Program-made: the position numbers and the translations under genes
Assembly: GCF_019703515.2 (NCBI RefSeq)
Contig: NC_059373.1
Location: forward strand, 17,822,281-17,886,280
Reading direction: 5' to 3'
Length of the DNA: 64,000 bases
Origin: Myxocyprinus asiaticus
Lineage: Eukaryota > Chordata > Actinopteri > Cypriniformes > Catostomidae
The notes under the pieces: model-generated
Database searches by the model: none
What the model was told of the DNA's origin: nothing
What the model saw: the letters and a program-made list of their open reading frames with translations, nothing else
Shown here: in pieces, positions 62,186 to 64,000 of the stretch
Position numbering within the stretch: the stretch's first letter is position 1
How the letters are laid out: every line of letters begins with the position of its first letter

Positions 62186-62292
62186 TCAAAATGTCAAATG
62201 TTAATATGAGTGGATTGTCTCTCTCCACGTGGAATGTGAATGGATTGGGGCACCCCATAAAAAATGTCCACCCCATATCGTCCCATAAGGTT
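62186..62292. mobile_element. scrambled LINE fragment with internal inversion
   Basis: 62190-62262 is plus-strand LINE ORF2 start (CTCCACGTGGAATGTGAATG; GGGGCACCCCATAAAA). It joins directly to about 25 bases of minus-strand LINE (AATGTCCACCCCATATCGTC), which belongs about 120 bases downstream. Confidence 0.7.
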
Positions 62293-62819
62293 GAGGACAG
62301 GCAATAAGAACGAGTAAACTGACAATAGCAAGCGACAAGCCTTACACTGTAAGTTGATCAGCTAATGTATAAGTTTGCAATGTTTTTATTATTTGCAAAT
62401 AATAAACCAGCTCATGTGGATTTTTTTATAACTCTGTCAGTGTTAGCTAAATGTATTGTTGGCTTCCATGGCTGCAGCACGCAGTGTTGTTTGCCCGCTA
62501 ACTTATTTCTAATCTGGCAACCCGTGGTGTCGAAATACTATTGGGAAATAGGCAGCGGGCGAGTTCACACAGGCCAAAACACAAACAGAAATTCCAGCCC
62601 AGAATGTAAACTTCAAACTAGAATATACTGGCTGTATCATTGTTTTCGAAGAAGCTAGTATTTCAACTTAGCATGTTTCCTAAATCTCTGATAACATATT
62701 ATGATAATTTTATGCTTTAGTACAGTAAATATATTTCATATTGCTCCTTTAAGGAGTACAACTTTTGTGCACATTTAAGGAAAGAAATAGTGGTATTATC
62801 AGTATGCAAAACAACCAAA

Positions 62820-63760
62820 TCATTAATTATCATGTAAATCAGTATCAGTAAATCAGAGCGAGGTTAAGTTAGTTTTGTTTTTGATATTCCAGACATTATA
62901 TTCAGCGATAAACGGCGATAACTCTTAAACGGCTTATATTATATAAGGTTTATATTGGACATGCAGTTCCGTATTCAACCACTAGGGGTAAAAGGAATTG
63001 TTGTAAAAGTTGCGCACTGTCCTCCTCTACTGAATGACATTGGTTTTGTGCCTCTATCTCCTTCAACAAAAAAGCTATTACAAAAAGAATGGTGATTTTG
63101 GGCGTGCAGTTCCCTTATTCAACCACTAGGGGTAAAACGAATGGTTGTGAAAGTTGCGCACTGTCCTCCTCTACTGAATGACATTGGTTTTGTGCCTCTA
63201 TCTCCTTCAACAAAAAAGCTATTACAAAAAGAATGGTGATTTTGGGCGTGCAGTTCCCTTATTCAACCACTAGGGGTAAAACGAATGGTTGTGAAAGTTG
63301 CGCACTGTCCTCCTCTATTGAATGACGTTGGTTTCATGTCTCTATGTCCTTTAACAAAAAAGCTATTACAAAAAGAAGGTTTATATTGGACATGCAGTTC
63401 ACACACGAACCTATTACAAATAATAATAATAATAAATAAATAAATAAATAAATTTTAAAAAAGAAAGAAAAAAATTGCACTTTCTCCACGGTCCCTTACT
63501 TGCCGCTGCGACAGGAGGACCTCTTGCGGGGTAAAACACATTGCAACGGCTTTTGCAGGCAAATGCTCATAATATCGAGTGAAAATCATGAAAACAAGCT
63601 TTAATATTATTAGCTTTTCATGTTTTACAGTAATACTATTCTGGAATATATTTTCTAAGCCGTTTAAGAGTTATCGCCGTTTATCGCTGAATGTGTCTGG
63701 AATATAAAAAACTAAATTAATCTCGATGTAAATCTGTAAGTGTCATGTTTAACTGAAAAT
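62820..63760. mobile_element. foldback transposon carrying a minisatellite
   Basis: Long inverted ends: CAGCGATAAACGGCGATAAC with TCTTAAACGGCTTA (62912 on) and TAAGCCGTTTAAGAGTTATC with GCCGTTTATCGCTG (63656 on). The match extends outward through GATATTCCAGACA/TGTCTGGAATAT and AAATCAG-like sequence. No open frame of note. Confidence 0.8.
62947..63395. repeat. 144-bp minisatellite, three copies
   Basis: The marker CAACCACTAGGGGTAAAA starts at 62976, 63120 and 63264, a period of exactly 144. Units include GTTGCGCACTGTCCTCCTCT and CTTCAACAAAAAAGCTATTA. Both sides of the array carry GGTTTATATTGGACATGCAG. Confidence 0.95.
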
Positions 63761-64000
63761 GTATTTAGGATTTATGGATAATTGTGCCAAACTAGAGAAA
63801 TAATACATTATGCTTTACAGCCTGTTTTATGACGTTCAAAAAAATAAGGGATGGGAGACTGAAGTTCACAAAATTTGGTAGCTCGAGGTTAATGTCGTTT
63901 TGCAAATCAGGGTGGAAAGACAAATAAAGGAGAGACATCACAAGAACAGCAGAAAAGACACTTTACAAGTATCACATCATCAGTTACTGAAAGCATTTGG

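Overview
The window looks like a gene-poor, repeat-rich piece of a ray-finned fish nuclear genome, most likely a cypriniform. The reasons are spliced vertebrate genes with GT-AG introns, a Sleeping Beauty-type Tc1 element, DIRS1-like and L1/Tx1-like retroelements, a Ty3/Gypsy element with integrase ahead of reverse transcriptase, a tRNA-derived SINE, and many short foldback DNA transposons. The species assignment is inference. No prokaryotic features are present.

Four protein-coding genes can be read exon by exon. (1) eloa (elongin A), minus strand, 4407-8093: the first four coding exons, with the gene running off the left edge. (2) A klhl31-like BTB-BACK-Kelch gene, plus strand, 15756-22859: five coding exons, 662 residues, complete. 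(3) rpl11 (ribosomal protein uL5), minus strand, 24977-32383: six coding exons, 178 residues, complete, with a 5' TOP-like tract. (4) cgas (cyclic GMP-AMP synthase), minus strand, 54083-56425: six coding exons, about 489 residues, with catalytic residues and zinc thumb intact. It has an unusual C-terminal extension ending in a hydrophobic segment. eloa and rpl11 are also neighbours in the same relative order and orientation at human 1p36.11, so the eloa/rpl11 block looks ancestral. The klhl31-like gene lies between them on the opposite strand.

The rest is layered mobile DNA. 960-4035 is a decayed Gypsy element (gag, protease, integrase, then start of RT) containing a 458-bp solo LTR of another family. 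5098-5906 is a 5'-truncated LINE with a perfect 16-bp target duplication inside a MITE. 9438-10566 is a SINE/LINE junction. 18092-18550 is a SINE with a 15-bp target duplication. 20521-22078 is a Tc1 element in a klhl31-like intron. 26976-31157 holds nested MITEs in rpl11 introns. 33200-39810 is a rearranged DIRS1-like element. 41621-53222 is a near full-length LINE carrying a second full-length LINE in the opposite orientation. 57035-61973 is a third large LINE split by a 2.1-kb TG...CA insertion. 62.7-63.8 kb is a foldback element with a 144-bp minisatellite.

No new multi-gene system is evident. The best candidates for new biology are the apparently tail-anchored cGAS and the rearranged DIRS element. 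All protein identities come from reading motifs by eye; no database search was run.
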